Made by a program: the position numbers and the translations under genes
The notes under the pieces: generated by a model
Database searches by the model: none
Told to the model about the DNA's origin: nothing
The model's input: only the letters and a program-made list of their open reading frames with translations
Assembly (NCBI RefSeq): GCF_000473045.1
Contig: NZ_AXAY01000017.1
Location: 62,001-126,000 of the forward strand
Direction of reading: 5' to 3'
Length of the DNA stretch: 64,000 nt
Source of the DNA: Bradyrhizobium sp. WSM3983
GTDB taxonomy: Bacteria > Pseudomonadota > Alphaproteobacteria > Rhizobiales > Xanthobacteraceae
In this document: positions 63,046 through 64,000 of the stretch, piece by piece
Numbering within the stretch: position 1 is the first letter of the stretch
Layout of the letters: every line of letters begins with the position of its first letter

Positions 63046-64000
63046 AAACGTTTCTCCTCGCGCTTGGTGGTAGTCTTGGCGTTAGTCTTGGCGGTAGCGG
63101 TGTCCTTGATCAGATAGCCGGTGACCGAGCGCTTCTTATCGAGCCAACTTTGCGCAGCCGAACGGACCTGTTCGTCGGTCACGCCGCGGATTCGGTCCGG
63201 CCAGCTTCGAATGTCCTTGATCGAGAGCCCGGTGCTCAGCGCGCCGCCATACCAGCCCGCTAGCGCCGCCTGGTCGTCCTGGGCGTAGATCGCTCCTGCA
63301 ATGAGCTGCGTCTTGACCCGCTCGAGGTCCTCGGCGCGGATTGGGCTCGCAACGATGTCGGCGATGACACCGTCGATGACCTGCTCGATATCTGCGAAGC
63401 TGACACCGGACTTCGGCGAGGCCGAGATCGCAAACTGGGTCGAGTCGAGCGAGATGCTGGAATAGCTGGCGCTGGCGGAGACCGCGAGCGGCTTGTCGAC
63501 GACGAGCGCGCGGTAGAGATAGGAGTTGCTGCCGCTGCCCATCAACTGCGCGAGCACGTCGAGCGCGGCGTTCTCGCCGGCCGCGGCCGTCGTCGCCGAG
63601 GGCACCAGGTAGTAGCGGTGCAGGACGGGCTGCTCGACGCGCGGGTCGGACAGCGTGACCGTGCGCGGGGCTGCCGGTTCCGGCTCTTGCGGGCGGACGC
63701 GCTGCGCCGGGATCGCGGGCTGGGCCGGGATGGGACCGAAATTGCGTTCGACCAGCGCGCGGACTTCGGGGAGTTCGACGTCGCCGGCAATCACGACGAT
63801 CGCGTTGTTCGGCGAATAAAAGCGGCGATAGAAGGCGAGCGCGTCCTCGCGGCCGAGCTTCTCAATCTCCCGATGCCAGCCGATCACGGGCCGGCCATAG
63901 GGATGATTGAGATAGAGCGCGGCCATGATCTGTTCGCTCAAGCGCTCATTGGGACTGTTGGCGACGCGCATGTTGTACTCTTCGAGCACGACGTCGCGCT
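63042..64000 (-). CDS. M16-family zinc peptidase, partial (5' end beyond the window)
   Basis: C-terminal ~319 residues of an M16B peptidase: EEYNMRVANSPNERLSEQIM, LNHPYGRPVIGWHREIEKLG, FYRRFYSPNNAIVVIAGDVE and LMGSGSNSYLYRALV. The catalytic HxxEH region would lie upstream, outside the window. The open frame continues to the edge. It is translationally coupled to the partner at 61675-63045, forming the usual active/inactive pair. Confidence 0.93.
   Translation of the reverse strand, partial: RDVVLEEYNMRVANSPNERLSEQIMAALYLNHPYGRPVIGWHREIEKLGREDALAFYRRFYSPNNAIVVIAGDVELPEVRALVERNFGPIPAQPAIPAQRVRPQEPEPAAPRTVTLSDPRVEQPVLHRYYLVPSATTAAAGENAALDVLAQLMGSGSNSYLYRALVVDKPLAVSASASYSSISLDSTQFAISASPKSGVSFADIEQVIDGVIADIVASPIRAEDLERVKTQLIAGAIYAQDDQAALAGWYGGALSTGLSIKDIRSWPDRIRGVTDEQVRSAAQSWLDKKRSVTGYLIKDTATAKTNAKTTTKREEKRL

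Noticed and set aside
1..64000. CRISPR arrays, tRNA or rRNA genes, intact insertion sequences
   Set aside because: No regularly spaced direct repeats, no cloverleaf or rRNA-like sequence noticed, and the only transposase trace is the frameshifted IS3-family fragment at 24741-25115.

Overview
The window looks like a stretch of the symbiosis island of a nodulating Bradyrhizobium. It holds nifA, fixA, fixR, nolA and a nod-box-driven nodABCSIJ operon next to nodD. It also carries many small proteins of types I recall mainly from Bradyrhizobium, long gene-poor gaps and decayed genes. No rRNA, tRNA or CRISPR array was recognised. Assignments rest on motif reading and recall of protein families; no search was run.

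Layout. 0-6.8 kb: a biotin carboxylase-like protein, a small Cys-rich exported protein, a SAM methyltransferase, a Tat-exported M6-type metalloprotease and an outer-membrane beta-barrel protein. 7.3-10.7 kb: a PLP C-S lyase behind a textbook NifA/sigma54 promoter, then a DctA-type C4-dicarboxylate carrier. 10.8-14.7 kb: two tandem luciferase-like flavin oxidoreductases and a HisC-like aminotransferase, with a clear 1.4 kb duplication. 16.4-19.2 kb: nifA and fixA. 20.2-22.0 kb: folE-queD-queE, a 7-deazaguanine precursor cassette with a phage-like flavour. 22-30 kb: small regulators or exported proteins, an IS3-family remnant, two strong terminators (candidate small RNAs) and a pair of P-loop ATPases. 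31.8 kb: a decayed second fixA that keeps its sigma54 promoter. 32.7-36.2 kb: a LuxR-type solo regulator, an unknown exported protein and an amino-acid-type ABC binding protein. 36.7-46.6 kb: nolA, nodD, nod box, nodA, nodB, nodC, nodS, nodI, nodJ and a broken nodH. 47.0-49.1 kb: fixR, separated from nifA, then a core-like LOG gene and a truncated VOC gene ending at a REP-like repeat. 49-58.6 kb: small genus-type genes, a class II Fic protein, an HU-like protein and a two-gene module present once intact and once decayed. 59.2-64 kb: a secreted pectin/pectate lyase, a cold-shock protein and the two genes of an M16 peptidase pair, which look like ordinary chromosome.

How it works together. NodD at the nod box would switch on Nod factor synthesis (NodC backbone, NodB deacetylation, NodA acylation, NodS N-methylation) and export (NodIJ). 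NodU is absent and NodH is broken, so 6-O-carbamoylation by NodU and sulfation by NodH are not expected from this locus. NifA with sigma54 would drive fixA and the PLP lyase in the nodule.

The most interesting pattern is a set of six copies of a MerR-type promoter: a -35 box, a 19-bp dyad spacer and a -10 box, all facing left. One copy sits directly in front of nolA, which encodes a MerR-family regulator. The others lie in front of the Cys-rich protein, the HisC-like gene, a small ORF, a transglutaminase-like peptidase and the ABC binding protein. I infer a NolA (or NolA-like) regulon that these sites would define.
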